From JABWBR01 sp036741235 (lineage in GTDB: Bacteria; Bacteroidota; Bacteroidia; Chitinophagales; Saprospiraceae): a DNA stretch of 24,783 nucleotides. Of this stretch, positions 1 through 8,035 are shown one piece after another (the first letter of the stretch is position 1; every line of letters begins with the position of its first letter). The notes beneath the pieces are model-generated. The model saw only the letters and a list, made by a program, of their open reading frames with translations, was not told the DNA's origin and did not search any database. Position numbers and translations under genes: made by a program. The stretch lies in NCBI GenBank assembly GCA_036741235.1, contig DAINSQ010000067.1, positions 1 to 24,783 of the forward strand, in the 5' to 3' direction.

Positions 1-9
1 AGAATAGCT

Positions 10-41
10 AAAATGTATTATAAAAATTTGGCATACATTTT
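10..41. repeat. AT-rich 9-bp perfect inverted repeat
   Basis: AAAATGTAT (10-18) and ATACATTTT (33-41) are exact reverse complements separated by 14 bases. The element lies about 200 bases upstream of rpoN at the window edge. It could be an operator-like palindrome or a weak hairpin ending a gene outside the window; there is no GC-rich stem, so an intrinsic terminator is unlikely. Confidence 0.5.
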
Positions 42-139
42 GCTGCGAATTACTTGACCGGCCCCAATATTAACCTTAACTTGCGAAAAAAACGCCAAAC
101 CGGGTTTGTGAACAGTGAACTGACAACCTTTTTTTACCC

Positions 140-179
140 ACAGAGTTAAACGGAGTAAAACGGAGTGATACAGAGTTTT
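140..179. repeat. Four imperfect 10-bp tandem repeats upstream of rpoN
   Basis: Four consecutive decamers follow the pattern ACRGAGTNNN: ACAGAGTTAA (140-149), ACGGAGTAAA (150-159), ACGGAGTGAT (160-169) and ACAGAGTTTT (170-179). Related strings occur just before the rpoN start (AACGGATAACAGAGAAC at about 224-240) and in the receptor/kinase intergenic region near 19400-19650. This looks like a dispersed simple intergenic repeat rather than a gene-specific regulatory site, although the exact 10-bp period, one helical turn, would place every unit on the same DNA face. Confidence 0.6.
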
Positions 180-245
180 GTTAATAAAGACACACCCCCA
201 AAACCTACAACATAGAACTTACAACGGATAACAGAGAACAGCGCA

Positions 246-1790
246 ATGCTAAAGCAGACCATAAGCCAGAAAATGCTCCAGAAGCTGTCGCCGCAACAGA
301 TTCAGCTCATGAAACTGTTGCAGATACCGACTGCGTTGCTGGAGCAGCGCATCAAGGAGGAGATAGAGATCAACCCGGCATTGGAAGAAGCCGACAGCAG
401 CGACGCGGATGACTACCCCGAATACGAGCCTGCAGAAGACAACAACTATCAGGAAGAAGGCGAATACGCCCCCGAAGGCGCTGACGAAGAGGATACCTAC
501 CGCGAAGATCCTTACGACCTGGGCGATTACCTCAACGAGTATATCGAGGATGATGATCCGAGCTATAAGGTCAAGGGCGATAGCTATGTTGAGGAGGAAG
601 ACAGGCAGATGCCCATAGCCGTAGAAAACAGCTTCCACGATTTTCTCGAACAACAACTCGGCCTCCTGGCATTTAAAGACGAAAAAGAACGCACTATTGC
701 CCTGCAACTCATTGGCAGTATCGACGACGACGGCTACCTGCGCCGCGAGATCAACGCTGTTATTGACGACCTGATGTTTTTGCAGAATACTTTCGTTAGT
801 GAAGCCGAAGTGCTGGCCGTGCTCAAAAAAATTCAGCGTTTCGATCCGCCCGGCATCGGCGCCCGCGATTTACAGGAATGTCTTTGCATACAACTCGACA
901 ATAAGCTGGAGCAGGCCGAACAACTCCATGACGAGCACGTGGCTGCGCTGCGACTGGCCCGGTCGATTATGCAGGATTATTTTGATGAATTTACCAAAAA
1001 GCATTACGACAAACTTATTCGCCAACTCAATATAACGGAAGAAGACCTCAAGGCCGCGATTGACGAGATCGTTCGACTCAATCCGAAGCCCGCCAGCGGT
1101 TACTCGGGGGGCGCCGGCAGCCAGTCGAATCAATACGTCGTGCCCGATTTCATCATCACCAATAGCGACGGCGAGTTGGAATTGACCCTCAACTCGCGCA
1201 ATGCCCCCGATTTGCGCATCAGCGACCAATATCGCGATATGTTGCGCTCTTACAAGGCCAACCTGCGCGGCCGTACGGCCACCCGTACCGAAAAAGAGGC
1301 TGTATTATTTATCAAACAAAAAATCGACTCGGCGAAATGGTTTATCGATGCCATCAAACAGCGGCAGCATACGCTGTACAGCACGATGCACGCCATAATG
1401 GAATACCAATACGACTTTTTCCTTACCGGCGATCCCAAGCGCCTTCGACCTATGATCCTTCAGGATATTGCCGATATCACGGGCCTGGATATTTCTACAA
1501 TCTCCCGTGTGACCAATAGCAAATATGTGCAAACAGAGTTCGGCACCCGCCTGCTCAAGGACTTTTTCTCCGAGTCGCTGCAAACCGAAGAAGGCGACGA
1601 GGTCTCCACGCTCGAAGTCAAGAAAATCCTGCGCGACCTGATAGAAGCCGAAAACAAACGCAAACCCCTCTCCGACGAGCAACTCACAGCGGCGCTGCAA
1701 AAAAAGGGCTACCAGATTGCCCGCCGTACCGTAGCCAAATACCGCGAACAGATGAACCTGCCGGTTGCAAGATTGAGGAAAGGGCTTTAG
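246..1790 (+). CDS. rpoN: RNA polymerase sigma-54 factor (RpoN)
   Basis: Alternative sigma factor that directs RNA polymerase to -24/-12 promoters and needs an AAA+ enhancer-binding activator. The 514-residue protein has the full family layout. Region I is a Gln/Leu-rich N-terminus of about 48 residues (SQKMLQKLSPQQIQLMKLLQ). Region II is very acidic, roughly residues 50-120. The core-binding region follows, then a helix-turn-helix around residues 405-424 (LQDIADITGLDISTISR), and the diagnostic RpoN box ARRTVAKYRE at 492-501 that reads the -24 element. The length is normal for Bacteroidota RpoN. The ATG at 246 opens directly into region I, so the start is secure. It stands alone on the plus strand and ends 19 bases from the convergent comM stop. 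No sigma-54 activator gene is present in the window. Confidence 0.97.
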   Translation: MLKQTISQKMLQKLSPQQIQLMKLLQIPTALLEQRIKEEIEINPALEEADSSDADDYPEYEPAEDNNYQEEGEYAPEGADEEDTYREDPYDLGDYLNEYIEDDDPSYKVKGDSYVEEEDRQMPIAVENSFHDFLEQQLGLLAFKDEKERTIALQLIGSIDDDGYLRREINAVIDDLMFLQNTFVSEAEVLAVLKKIQRFDPPGIGARDLQECLCIQLDNKLEQAEQLHDEHVAALRLARSIMQDYFDEFTKKHYDKLIRQLNITEEDLKAAIDEIVRLNPKPASGYSGGAGSQSNQYVVPDFIITNSDGELELTLNSRNAPDLRISDQYRDMLRSYKANLRGRTATRTEKEAVLFIKQKIDSAKWFIDAIKQRQHTLYSTMHAIMEYQYDFFLTGDPKRLRPMILQDIADITGLDISTISRVTNSKYVQTEFGTRLLKDFFSESLQTEEGDEVSTLEVKKILRDLIEAENKRKPLSDEQLTAALQKKGYQIARRTVAKYREQMNLPVARLRKGL

Positions 1791-1809
1791 GGCAAGTCCA
1801 TATTTTCTC

Positions 1810-3369
1810 TCAAACGCCTACCCAATCTTCTCTGTCAAGGCTTCTGAAGTGAATCGCTTCAGCCAGGTGTTCAATCTCTATATTGGGGCTATCGGCCAGA
1901 TCTGCGATTGTCCTCGAGACTTTAAGGATGCGGTCGAAAGCGCGGGCAGACAATTGGAGGCGCTCCATGGCTTTTTTTACGAGCGCAAGCCCGGTGGGGT
2001 TCACCTGACAAACCTCGAGTACCATTTTACCGGGCATTTGCGCATTGCAATGCAGATGGGGGTGCGACTCGAAGCGCGCAGCCTGGAGTTCCCGGGCCTT
2101 CACCACGCGTTGGGCGATATCGTGGCTGGACTCGGCGGGCCGGTTGAAACTCGACAGCTCGTCGTAGCTTACCGGCGTCACTTCTACGTGCAGGTCGATG
2201 CGGTCGAGTAGCGGCCCCGATATTTTGTTCAGGTATTTTTTTACTACGCCGGCGCCGCATACACAATCCTTTTCCGGGTGGTTGTAATAACCGCAGGGGC
2301 AGGGGTTCATCGAGGCGATCAATGTAAATCCAGCCGGATAATCGACCGTTGTTTTTGCCCGGGAGATCGTCACCCGGCGTTCTTCCATAGGTTGCCTCAG
2401 GACTTCGAGGGCGCCGCGTTTAAATTCGGGTAATTCATCGAGGAACAACACGCCGTTGTGCGACAACGAGATTTCGCCGGGGTGGGGGTTGGTGCCGCCG
2501 CCTACCAAGGCTACATCGCTGATGGTATGGTGCGGCGACCGAAACGGCCGGGTCGTGATCAGCGAAGCATTGACGGGCAGGAGTCCGGCAACCGAGTGAA
2601 TTTTGGTCGTTTCGAGGGCCTCGTTCAGTGTCAGCGGCGGCAGGATAGTAGGCAGCCGGCGCGCCAGCATCGTCTTGCCGGCGCCGGGAGGGCCTATCAG
2701 GATCACATTGTGGCCTCCGGCAGCGGCAATTTCCAGCGCTCGTTTGATATTTTCCTGGCCTTTCACATCCGAGAAATCGACGTCGTAGTGATTGCGGCTG
2801 CTTACAAATTCCTCACGAGCGTCTACTACGATGGGCTCCAGCTTAATAGCTCCGCTGAGGAATTTCACGGCCTCTTTCAGGTTGTCGACGCCGTAGACTT
2901 CCAGGTTGTTCACAATAGCAGCCTCTCGGGCATTTTGTCGGGGCAGGATAATGCCTTTGAAATTTTCCTTTCGCGCCTGAATAGCGATAGGCAAGGCGCC
3001 TTTTATGGGTCTCAGGCTGCCGTCGAGTGAAAGTTCGCCCAGGATCACGTAGCGGTCCAATTCCGGCAGATCGACCTGATTGGTAGCGCTGATATAGGCC
3101 AGGGCGATGGGCAGGTCGTAGGCTGCGCCTTCCTTGCGCAAGTCGGCGGGGGCCAGGTTAACCACCGTTTTGACTCGGTACATGTGGTAACCCGACGATT
3201 TGAGGGCCGCTTCAATGCGTTGAAAACCCTCTTTCATAGCATTGTCGGGCAATCCAACCAGAAAATAAAATTGTCCCGTTAAGATGGGCGTGCCGCCGGC
3301 ATGAACTTCTACGGCGATAGTGCGGGCATCCACTCCGTGTACCGCACTGGCATACGTTTTCACTAGCAT
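1810..3369 (-). CDS. comM: YifB/ComM family Mg chelatase-like AAA+ ATPase
   Basis: Members of this family include ComM, the hexameric helicase that drives branch migration during integration of DNA in natural transformation; many bacteria keep it without known competence. The 519-residue protein starts with a Lon-protease-like S5 fold (about 1-175) in which the Lon serine motif is replaced (YDLPIALA), so proteolysis is not expected. The AAA+ core follows, with Walker A GPPGAGKT (226-233), Walker B VLFLDE (307-312) and the LLDRID arginine motif near 387-392. A four-cysteine cluster (C357, C359, C369, C371) is the zinc-finger-like insert of the family. I chose the ATG at 3369 because the family starts MLVKTY; nine extra upstream residues are possible. 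It is divergent from kynU across 166 bases. Confidence 0.93.
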   Translation of the reverse strand: MLVKTYASAVHGVDARTIAVEVHAGGTPILTGQFYFLVGLPDNAMKEGFQRIEAALKSSGYHMYRVKTVVNLAPADLRKEGAAYDLPIALAYISATNQVDLPELDRYVILGELSLDGSLRPIKGALPIAIQARKENFKGIILPRQNAREAAIVNNLEVYGVDNLKEAVKFLSGAIKLEPIVVDAREEFVSSRNHYDVDFSDVKGQENIKRALEIAAAGGHNVILIGPPGAGKTMLARRLPTILPPLTLNEALETTKIHSVAGLLPVNASLITTRPFRSPHHTISDVALVGGGTNPHPGEISLSHNGVLFLDELPEFKRGALEVLRQPMEERRVTISRAKTTVDYPAGFTLIASMNPCPCGYYNHPEKDCVCGAGVVKKYLNKISGPLLDRIDLHVEVTPVSYDELSSFNRPAESSHDIAQRVVKARELQAARFESHPHLHCNAQMPGKMVLEVCQVNPTGLALVKKAMERLQLSARAFDRILKVSRTIADLADSPNIEIEHLAEAIHFRSLDREDWVGV

Positions 3370-3507
3370 ATTGGGAGTTTTTGGTTGCAAAAACAAATAG
3401 GATGGAAAATTAAGGCCTTCGCTACAATTGGGTTGGGAAATGGGGCATGAAATTTTTATCAGTTACCGACTTTGCAACTATGCGAAGGGGCGGTTTTGGG
3501 TTTTTAC

Positions 3508-3515
3508 TAACTTTG
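3508..3515 (+). promoter_or_regulatory. Candidate Bacteroidota -7 box for kynU
   Basis: TAACTTTG matches the Bacteroidota -7 consensus TAnnTTTG exactly and would start transcription around 3521, some 15 bases before the kynU ATG at 3536. No TTTG lies at the ideal -33 spacing (candidates at 3471-3474 and 3495-3498 are too far and too near), so the call is tentative. Confidence 0.35.
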
Positions 3516-3535
3516 GGGCGCAAATATGACAACGC

Positions 3536-4813
3536 ATGTACTACGAACCTACGCCGGCTTTTGCCCTGGCACAAGATGAGATGGACGAATTGCGTCATTT
3601 CAGGAGGCGGTTTTATTTTCCGCAACACGAGGGAAAAGACGTCCTTTATTTTTGTGGCAATTCACTGGGTTTACAGCCCGAGGGCGTAATGGCTGCCCTT
3701 ACCCGCGAAGTGCAACACTGGCGCGAATACGGTGTTGAGGGGCATTTTATGGGGGAAATGCCCTGGATGGATTACCACAAGTTTTTGCAGCCTCAGAGCG
3801 CCCACATTGCCGGCGCCAAGGAAGATGAAGTAGTGGTTATGAACACGCTCACCGCCAATTTGCACCTCATGATGGTGAGTTTTTACCGCCCCACCCGCGA
3901 GCGCTTCAAAATCATCATGGAGGCGGGGGCATTTCCTTCCGACCAATATGCGGTGGAAAGCCAGGTGCGTTGGCACGGTTATGACCCAGAAACAGCGATC
4001 ATAGAAGTTACGCCGCGCCCGGGCGAAGAGACTTTGCGCACAGCTGATATTCTCGACGCCATTGCCCAGCACGGGCCGCAAACTGCCCTGGTAATGTTTG
4101 GCGGCGTTAATTATTACACCGGGCAGTGGTACGATATGCCTGCCATTACCGAAGCCGGTCATCGAGCAGGCGCCATGGTGGGATTCGATCTGGCGCATGC
4201 CGCCGGCAATGTGCCGTTGCAATTACACGATTGGGAAGTTGATTTTGCCGTTTGGTGCAGCTATAAATACCTCAACTCAGGTCCGGGCGGCCCCAGCGGT
4301 GTTTTCGTACACGAGCGCCACGGCGCCAACCCCTTGTTGCCCCGGTTTGCCGGCTGGTGGGGCCACGACGAAAAACGGCGTTTTTTGATGGAAAAGGGAT
4401 TTCACCCCATGCAAGGCGCTGCCGGTTGGCAGCTCAGCAACGCCCAGATATTCAGCTTTGCCGCCCACAAAGTGAGTCTCGATATTTTTGTCGAAGCGGG
4501 TATGCCCACCTTGCGAACCAAGAGCATTCAGCTTACCGGTTATCTCGAATACCTTATCGGGCAATTGAATGCAGAGGGGCATCATTATCGCATTATTACG
4601 CCAGCCGATCCCGCAGCGCGGGGCTGTCAATTGTCTATTTTAACCGGGCCTCATGGCAGGAATTTATTTGATTATCTTTCCGGCAACGGCGTCATTTGCG
4701 ATTGGCGGGAACCCAATGTGATACGGCTGGCGCCTACGCCATTGTACAATTCATATCGCGATGTGTATGAGTTGAGTGTTTTGCTGCGCAAAAGTCCTAA
4801 CTTCGAGTCATGA
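3536..4813 (+). CDS. kynU: Kynureninase
   Basis: PLP-dependent enzyme (EC 3.7.1.3) that cleaves L-kynurenine to anthranilate and alanine, or 3-hydroxykynurenine to 3-hydroxyanthranilate and alanine, in tryptophan breakdown or kynurenine-route NAD synthesis. The 425-residue length is typical. Visible signatures are YFCGNSLGLQP (38-48), FPSDQY (133-138), the cofactor-binding aspartate in GFDLAHAAGN (D218), and the Schiff-base lysine K244 in WCSYKYLNSGPGG. The ATG at 3536 fits the family N-terminus (MYYEPTPAFA); another ATG at 3526 is out of frame. The stop overlaps the next gene's start in an ATGA (4810-4813), so the two are probably translated together. No tryptophan dioxygenase, kynurenine monooxygenase or 3-hydroxyanthranilate dioxygenase gene lies in the window, so the pathway's direction cannot be read here. 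Confidence 0.96.
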   Translation: MYYEPTPAFALAQDEMDELRHFRRRFYFPQHEGKDVLYFCGNSLGLQPEGVMAALTREVQHWREYGVEGHFMGEMPWMDYHKFLQPQSAHIAGAKEDEVVVMNTLTANLHLMMVSFYRPTRERFKIIMEAGAFPSDQYAVESQVRWHGYDPETAIIEVTPRPGEETLRTADILDAIAQHGPQTALVMFGGVNYYTGQWYDMPAITEAGHRAGAMVGFDLAHAAGNVPLQLHDWEVDFAVWCSYKYLNSGPGGPSGVFVHERHGANPLLPRFAGWWGHDEKRRFLMEKGFHPMQGAAGWQLSNAQIFSFAAHKVSLDIFVEAGMPTLRTKSIQLTGYLEYLIGQLNAEGHHYRIITPADPAARGCQLSILTGPHGRNLFDYLSGNGVICDWREPNVIRLAPTPLYNSYRDVYELSVLLRKSPNFES

Positions 4814-6912
4814 TCAGGTACCAGAAAGATACCGATAATATTGTTACGCTCATCATGGACATGAGCGAGCGCAGCGCCAATGTCATCAACCACGAAATCG
4901 GCGACGTCTTTGTGCCTGTCATCGAACACCTCAAACACGAAAAAGCCCGTGGGGCACTGCGGGGCGTCATACTCACCTCGGCAAAAAAATCTTTTCTGGC
5001 AGGCGGCGATCTGGAATACTTATACCGTGCTGAAGAACCGGAAGAAATATTTCGCTTTTGCGAAAAAATGAAAAAATTCCTGCGCGACCTGGAAAGCCCG
5101 GGCGTGCCCGTCGTTGCCGCCATTAACGGCGATGCGCTTGGCGCCGGCTTTGAAGTAGCGCTGGCTTGTCACCATCGAATCATCATCGACAATCAGGGTA
5201 TCCGGGTGGGGCTTCCCGAGGTACAGGTAGGGCTCATGCCCGGCGCCGGCGGCAGTATAAGGCTCATGTGGTTGTTGGGTATAGAAAAAGCCTACCCCGT
5301 TCTTTCCGGCGGAATGCAATATAACCCGCACGAAGCGTTGCATGCGGGTATAGTTGACGAGTTGGCCAAAAACCGTAGGGAGATGCTCGAAAAGGCCAAA
5401 GCCTGGCTGCTAAAAACTCGCGAAGGGCGCCGGCCCTGGGATCAGGAGGGCCGCTCCATACCCGGCGGTTCGGCCCGCGACCCTGATATTGCCGCGTGGT
5501 TCAGGCAGAACAGTGCCGAACAAGCCGCTGCAGTGCCTCCTCACCCAGCCCGTCAGGCTATACTCAGCGTGCTTTATGAAGGCTCAAAAGTAGATTTCGA
5601 TACGGCATGTCGCATTGAGAGCCGTTACTACACCGGCCTGCTGCGAAGCCGGGCTTGCAAAAATATGATCAAAGCTTTTTGGTTTGATTTTAACAGCATT
5701 CGCTCTGGGATCAACAGGCCAAAAGGTTTTGGTCGATTCCGCCCACGCAAGGTGGGCATTATTGGGGCGGGACAAATGGGCTCGGGTATTGCGCTTGCTT
5801 GTTTGACGCATGGATTGGAGGTTGTCCTGAAAGATATTTCCCGGTTGGTGGCCGAGCGGGGGCGCGACTATGTGCGCAATTACCTCAACCGCCAGGTAAG
5901 TGCCGGCATTTACACTGCCGCCGAACGCGAAGCCATGCTCCTGCGCGTTACTACTACCGACCACTCGCATGATTTTTCTACTTGCGATCTTGTTATTGAG
6001 GCCGTATTTGAAAATCAGATGGTTAAACAAAAGGTGACCAAAGAAGCCGAATTACACATGGATGAGTATTCGATATTTGGCACCAACACCATATCGATAC
6101 CCATCTCAAAATTGGCGGCCTCATCGGCAAGACCTGCGCATTATCTCGGTTTGCATTTTTTTCACCCTGCCGAAGAAGTACCCCTGGTGGAAATTGTTCG
6201 CGGCGCTAAAACCTCTGATGAAACGGTAGCCAGGGCTTTTGACTTTGTAACCGCCATAGGAAAAATACCGATAGTAGTAAAAGACGACTGGGGATTTTAT
6301 GTGGCCCGCGTTCAGAATACCTATTTGCTGGAAGGGGTGACGATGCTCAAAGAAGGCTATCCGCCGGCGCTAATCGAACACCTGTGCAGAAAGGCAGGTA
6401 TGCCCAAAAGCGCCCTGGCATTGGCTGACGATCTGAGCCTGCCTCTTGTATTGCACTACGAAAAACAAGCGGCAGAACACTACGGCGCCCGCTACATTCA
6501 ACATCCCGCAGTGCCTGCGCTGGAAATGATGCTCAATGAATTACAGCGCCCCGGGCGTATTAAAAAAGCCGGGTTTTACGATTATACTGAAAACGACGAC
6601 CGGGTTTTATGGCCTGAACTCGCCAACTATTTTCCTGGGCAAGCGCCAAACGCTAACCATGACGAATTGATAGAACGCTTTCTATTCGCGCAGGTCATAG
6701 AGGCGGTATGGTGTATGCAGGAGAAAGTCATACTGTCCATACCCGGCGCCAACCTCGGCAGCATACACGGATGGGGGTTCCCCGCTACCAGCGGCGGAGT
6801 CATACAATTTATCAGCAATTATGGCACAACGCGTTTTCTTGGCCGTTGCAAGTATTTTGAACAGCGTTACGGTCCGCGATTTAAGGCGCCGAAGATACTA
6901 CGCGAGTTGTGA
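4810..6912 (+). CDS. Bifunctional enoyl-CoA hydratase / 3-hydroxyacyl-CoA dehydrogenase (FadB/FadJ family)
   Basis: Two-domain fatty-acid beta-oxidation enzyme of 700 residues, normal for FadB/FadJ. The N-terminal crotonase domain (about 1-290) hydrates trans-2-enoyl-CoA. It has the oxyanion-hole region SFLAGGDL and both glutamates expected for hydratase activity, E115 (GAGFEVAL) and E137 (GLPEVQVG), matching E. coli FadB E119/E139. The C-terminal NAD-dependent dehydrogenase begins near 313 with the Rossmann motif GAGQMG (319-324) and carries the His/Glu pair H449 (LGLHFFHP) and E461 (PLVEIV), matching FadB H450/E462. Two C-terminal helical dehydrogenase repeats follow. Both activities therefore look intact. 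The start is fixed by the 4-base ATGA overlap with kynU. No thiolase, acyl-CoA dehydrogenase or acyl-CoA ligase is adjacent, so the natural substrate is unknown; the linkage to kynU is unusual. Confidence 0.93.
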   Translation: MIRYQKDTDNIVTLIMDMSERSANVINHEIGDVFVPVIEHLKHEKARGALRGVILTSAKKSFLAGGDLEYLYRAEEPEEIFRFCEKMKKFLRDLESPGVPVVAAINGDALGAGFEVALACHHRIIIDNQGIRVGLPEVQVGLMPGAGGSIRLMWLLGIEKAYPVLSGGMQYNPHEALHAGIVDELAKNRREMLEKAKAWLLKTREGRRPWDQEGRSIPGGSARDPDIAAWFRQNSAEQAAAVPPHPARQAILSVLYEGSKVDFDTACRIESRYYTGLLRSRACKNMIKAFWFDFNSIRSGINRPKGFGRFRPRKVGIIGAGQMGSGIALACLTHGLEVVLKDISRLVAERGRDYVRNYLNRQVSAGIYTAAEREAMLLRVTTTDHSHDFSTCDLVIEAVFENQMVKQKVTKEAELHMDEYSIFGTNTISIPISKLAASSARPAHYLGLHFFHPAEEVPLVEIVRGAKTSDETVARAFDFVTAIGKIPIVVKDDWGFYVARVQNTYLLEGVTMLKEGYPPALIEHLCRKAGMPKSALALADDLSLPLVLHYEKQAAEHYGARYIQHPAVPALEMMLNELQRPGRIKKAGFYDYTENDDRVLWPELANYFPGQAPNANHDELIERFLFAQVIEAVWCMQEKVILSIPGANLGSIHGWGFPATSGGVIQFISNYGTTRFLGRCKYFEQRYGPRFKAPKILREL

Positions 6913-6947
6913 GTTGACGGTAAAAAAAGACCATCTCCCAGCATGCA

Positions 6948-7352
6948 CTATCTCTCTTCCACTACTATCAGTTCAGCTCGATAATCCTTAGGCGGAATGT
7001 TATTGGCCGTAACGGGATAGGGCGTCACTTTGCGCAGTTGGAGCATGTAGCCGTCCATACTTCCGAAGGCGCTAACGGCGGGATTGGGGCTCAATCCGAG
7101 CGTAAGGCTGACGCCATTGACTTCCATGACCGCCTTGACTTCTCCAGCCCAGAAACAGTCGACCTCGGCGGGGCAGCGGCTGTCAACGATATCTTTTAGT
7201 ACAATTGTAGGAGCGCCTGCGCTATTTTCAGCGGTTTGGCCGATAGCCAATTGGAAAGGTTCACCCATTTTGTAAGACAATTTGTCGATGGCGTCTTTTT
7301 TGCAGCCGGCCAGCATTAGTGCAAGCAGGCCAAATATCCATATCTTTTTCAT
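6948..7352 (-). CDS. Small lipoprotein with SRCP-x4-CxWAG motif, function unknown
   Basis: A 134-residue protein with a lipoprotein signal peptide: short basic N-terminus, hydrophobic stretch and lipobox LAGC with the lipidated cysteine at 17. The mature part has a conserved-looking pair of cysteines in SRCPAEVDCFWAG (C60 and C66) that could form a disulfide in the periplasm. I recognise this short motif from small Bacteroidota lipoproteins but know of no assigned function. It probably forms a compact beta-rich domain anchored to a membrane. It is convergent with the beta-oxidation gene (35 bases apart) and divergent from the DinB-like gene across 131 bases. Confidence 0.8.
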   Translation of the reverse strand: MKKIWIFGLLALMLAGCKKDAIDKLSYKMGEPFQLAIGQTAENSAGAPTIVLKDIVDSRCPAEVDCFWAGEVKAVMEVNGVSLTLGLSPNPAVSAFGSMDGYMLQLRKVTPYPVTANNIPPKDYRAELIVVEER

Positions 7353-7483
7353 GGTGTCCGTTTTTTATTGCCATGGCCATCACCAGCCATTGTTGCAATT
7401 TAACAAAAAAGAAAAAGCAAAGCCAGTAAAGAAGTCCGTTCTCGCTATTGATTTTTGTCAGTATTGCAAAAAAAATCGACAGG

Positions 7484-8035
7484 ATGAGTAAATTGCTCAA
7501 AATACCTGACAGTTTAAAGCCTCCAACTATGTACCACCACGTTTTTGAGCAACTTGATAGCAATGGCAGGGTGTTTAGTGTTTTACTGGAGGGGCTTTCT
7601 GCTGACGTATACCGTTGGAAGCAAGCTCCTGAAAAATGGTGCCTTCTCGAAATAATTTGCCATTTATATGATGAAGAGCGCGAAGATTTTCGCGCCCGGT
7701 TGCGGCATGTGCTTGAGCAGCCTGAGCAACCCTTACCGCCTATCGATCCGGCAGGTTGGGTAAGTGCGCGGCAATACCTCGGCCAGTCATATGAGGAAAA
7801 ACTGACTGCTTTTCTAATCGAGCGTAAAAACTCGGTACAATGGCTGCGATCACTACAATCGCCGGCGTGGGATAATGCCTGCCTGCACCCCAAATTGGGG
7901 GCTATGAGTGCCCACCTGTTTCTATCCAACTGGCTGGCGCATGATTATCTTCACATCAAGCAAATCACGCGTCTTAAGTACGACTACCTCCGGGATATCT
8001 CGGGCGAAGCCTTATCGTATGCCGGCAACTGGTGA
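7484..8035 (+). CDS. DinB-like metal-dependent protein
   Basis: A 183-residue protein with the pattern of the DinB/YfiT four-helix-bundle superfamily, which binds a divalent metal with three histidines; members include putative thiol-transferases and damage-inducible proteins of unknown reaction. The triad is most likely H60 (LLEIICHLYDEE) plus H153 and H157 (LAHDYLHIKQ). The conserved W in PEKWCLLEIICHL (the WS-x-x-E-x-x-x-H region of relatives) supports the assignment. I prefer the ATG at 7484 (MSKLLKIPDS) to an upstream ATG at 7448 whose extra residues are not family-like. The last 52 bases overlap, on the opposite strand, the 3' end of the pyruvate-kinase-like gene. Confidence 0.85.
   Translation: MSKLLKIPDSLKPPTMYHHVFEQLDSNGRVFSVLLEGLSADVYRWKQAPEKWCLLEIICHLYDEEREDFRARLRHVLEQPEQPLPPIDPAGWVSARQYLGQSYEEKLTAFLIERKNSVQWLRSLQSPAWDNACLHPKLGAMSAHLFLSNWLAHDYLHIKQITRLKYDYLRDISGEALSYAGNW

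Noticed and set aside
3447..3689. Plus-strand frame overlapping the kynureninase start
   Set aside because: Out of frame with kynU, whose family N-terminus is clear from 3536; no domain.
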